From: Oscillatoriales cyanobacterium
GTDB taxonomy: Bacteria > Cyanobacteriota > Cyanobacteriia > Cyanobacteriales > Laspinemataceae
DNA: 47,850 nt
Direction: 5' to 3'
Assembly (NCBI GenBank): GCA_011390955.1
Contig: JAABRM010000056.1
Span: forward strand, 1-47,850
Below the pieces are notes generated by a model. That model was not told the DNA's origin. It worked only from the letters and a program-made list of their open reading frames with translations, and made no database searches. Below, in pieces: positions 46,587 through 47,850 of the stretch. A program made the position numbers and the translations under genes. Within the stretch, counting starts at the first letter, position 1. Every line of letters starts with the position of its first letter.

Positions 46587-47459
46587 ATGATTGCTACAAA
46601 GGCTCATCTAGATATTCTGATTAAAATTATGCAAAATACCGAATCATCTTTGAACAATTTTACTAGCCGTCTCCAGGAACTCGGAGAACACCATTGGCTA
46701 GACTTAGCGGAATATGGTTCAATTGGGGCATCGGCGATCGGTTCTATCGTCGCTGGGTTATCTGGACAAATGTTATTTTCGGCCACGCCGATCGTTTTTG
46801 CCTTAACCTTGAATGTATTAAATCGTCATCGGGTTGAGTTGCAAACCAGAGTGCAAAATACCGCCACGATCGCGGAGATGAATCAAATCGTTGATTCTTT
46901 GCAAAATACGGTCTATTCCTTACCCCCTGCCCATAGATTTCAAGACTTAGAAGGAACGGTGACTAGAATTAGTGAAACCGTCGCCAATATCGAACAGTTT
47001 TTAGAGAAAACCTCTCCCCAAACTGGGCCAATGGATTTAATCACCATTCAGAAAGAATTTGCGATATTACGCCGGGGAATTATGCGCTTGCGAGACCATA
47101 CGGAAGCCACTTTAGGCAATGTCCAACAAAGCATGATCGATGATATTTATGGACTCCGGCAGGCGATCGCCTCCTTGCAAATTTCCCAAAAGCAGGCAGT
47201 TTCTTCCTTAGAAATTCAGACGGAAGTTGCCCAACTCACTCAGGGCTTTAGCGAGTTACAAACGCAACTGCAAAATATCGGCAATTTTACCGCAAACCCA
47301 ACGGTAGACATTGAACCATTGCAGCAACAAATCCTGGAACTTCAGCAACAAGTTTGCCAACTGCAACAACAAAATAAAGAAATTGTCAAACCCTATCTCA
47401 ATCGCTTAACTCGCGCCGTGAAACACTTAAATAAACAGACCGTTAACTCCCGTCCGTAA
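46587..47459 (+). CDS. Membrane-anchored coiled-coil protein of unknown function
   Basis: A 290-residue protein. After a helical N-terminus there is a glycine-rich hydrophobic stretch (SIGASAIGSIVAGLSGQMLF, then ATPIVFALTLNVL, about 45-80) that could form one or two membrane helices. The rest is predicted coiled coil (VQNTATIAEMNQIVDSL; later Q-rich heptads, QLQQQNKEIVK). No enzymatic motif is present. Such proteins are common in filamentous cyanobacteria, but no role is known to me. The first ATG at 46587 or the ATG at residue 15 could be the start. Confidence 0.72.
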   Translation: MIATKAHLDILIKIMQNTESSLNNFTSRLQELGEHHWLDLAEYGSIGASAIGSIVAGLSGQMLFSATPIVFALTLNVLNRHRVELQTRVQNTATIAEMNQIVDSLQNTVYSLPPAHRFQDLEGTVTRISETVANIEQFLEKTSPQTGPMDLITIQKEFAILRRGIMRLRDHTEATLGNVQQSMIDDIYGLRQAIASLQISQKQAVSSLEIQTEVAQLTQGFSELQTQLQNIGNFTANPTVDIEPLQQQILELQQQVCQLQQQNKEIVKPYLNRLTRAVKHLNKQTVNSRP

Positions 47460-47485
47460 TCTTTCCCAGATTACCTTTATTGACA

Positions 47486-47537
47486 AATCAAGCCAATTAA
47501 GCCAATAAATCAAGCCAATAAATCAAGCCAATAAATA
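47486..47537. repeat. 13-bp tandem repeat (AATCAAGCCAATA)
   Basis: About three to four units, the first degenerate, directly after the coiled-coil gene. The rest of 47538-47724 shows two HIP1-like GCGATCGC sites and no gene. Confidence 0.85.
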
Positions 47538-47724
47538 TTGAATTTTAACCAGTAAATTAACGGCGGTTTTATCTGGCAATTTAAGATATAGATAAATCCC
47601 TGGCGATCGCCCCTGAGTTGCAATTAATTCAAACTCCCAAAAAAATATCCGACAAAAATATCCCTGATATCAAATCCGCTTTTCAAATAGGAACGATTCG
47701 CGATCGCCCCTACGATAATTCCCT

Positions 47725-47850
47725 AAAATGCTGATGGATTCCCGCCCGAAGCGGGAATGACATCTAAATTACATCGCAAAATGCTGATGGATTCCCGCCC
47801 GAAGCGGGAATGACATCTAAATTACATCGCAAAATGCTGATGGATTCCCG
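47725..47850. repeat. 53-bp tandem repeat with a hairpin in each unit, truncated by the window end
   Basis: Two exact 53-bp units (47725-47777 and 47778-47830) and the first 20 bases of a third. Each holds ATTCCCGC-ccgaa-GCGGGAAT. The same ATTCCCGC/GCGGGAAT words occur inside the 155-bp MITE. The array may continue outside the window. Because the whole unit is repeated, with no variable part, it is not a CRISPR. Confidence 0.95.

Noticed and set aside
47725-47850. Possible CRISPR array at the window end
   Set aside because: The complete 53-bp unit is repeated exactly with no variable spacer, so it is a plain tandem repeat.

Overview
The window comes from a filamentous-type cyanobacterium, probably an Oscillatoriales-like lineage (inference). 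The palindrome GCGATCGC (HIP1) recurs throughout. Several genes belong to typically cyanobacterial families: a PCP-reductase-domain small protein, a DUF760 protein, a group 2 sigma factor, an HstK-type dual kinase, and a bilin-binding-type GAF protein. Heptanucleotide tandem repeats and short palindromes fill many spacers. I saw no rRNA, tRNA, CRISPR array, prophage or intact transposase gene.

Layout. 1-10.7 kb: end of an upstream gene, a small PCP-reductase-domain protein, then two large minus-strand signalling proteins (an 818-aa hybrid histidine kinase and a 2133-aa Ser/Thr kinase/ATPase/histidine kinase), followed by a repeat-rich spacer. 10.7-19.2 kb: carB, a group 2 sigma factor that may be translationally coupled to a small upstream ORF, a DUF760 protein, mutT, and a membrane adenylate cyclase. 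19.2-26.8 kb: a polysaccharide-type block (ABC exporter with an odd histidine-kinase-like tail, three glycosyltransferases, galE) and a small conserved protein. 27-30.6 kb: gloB with a 27-nt in-frame insertion, rplI, and dnaB carrying an endonuclease-free intein. 30.6-34 kb: a two-gene operon of a HEPN-like protein and an 886-aa protein joining a KGGVGR-type ParA-like domain to a second P-loop NTPase. It looks like an accessory, perhaps defence-type, module. 34-37 kb: Uma2 and HNH nuclease-family genes and small proteins. 37-44 kb: mfd, a zinc-ribbon/coiled-coil/FGE-fold protein whose C-terminus resembles a diversity-generating-retroelement variable region, and thiC behind a TPP riboswitch. 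44-47.85 kb: a small membrane-protein gene broken by a 27-nt element, a stand-alone GAF protein with both cysteine motifs of DXCF cyanobacteriochromes, a lipoprotein esterase whose signal-peptide region carries an in-frame 155-bp MITE, a membrane/coiled-coil protein, and a 53-bp tandem repeat cut by the window end.

The strongest unusual signals are (i) the single-domain DXCF GAF candidate, (ii) the HEPN-like/KGGVGR operon, (iii) two copies of a 155-bp MITE, one inserted in frame in a lipoprotein gene, (iv) two 27-nt intragenic elements, one splitting a HIP1 site in gloB, and (v) the candidate retroelement target protein. All functions are inferred from motifs read by eye; no database search was possible.
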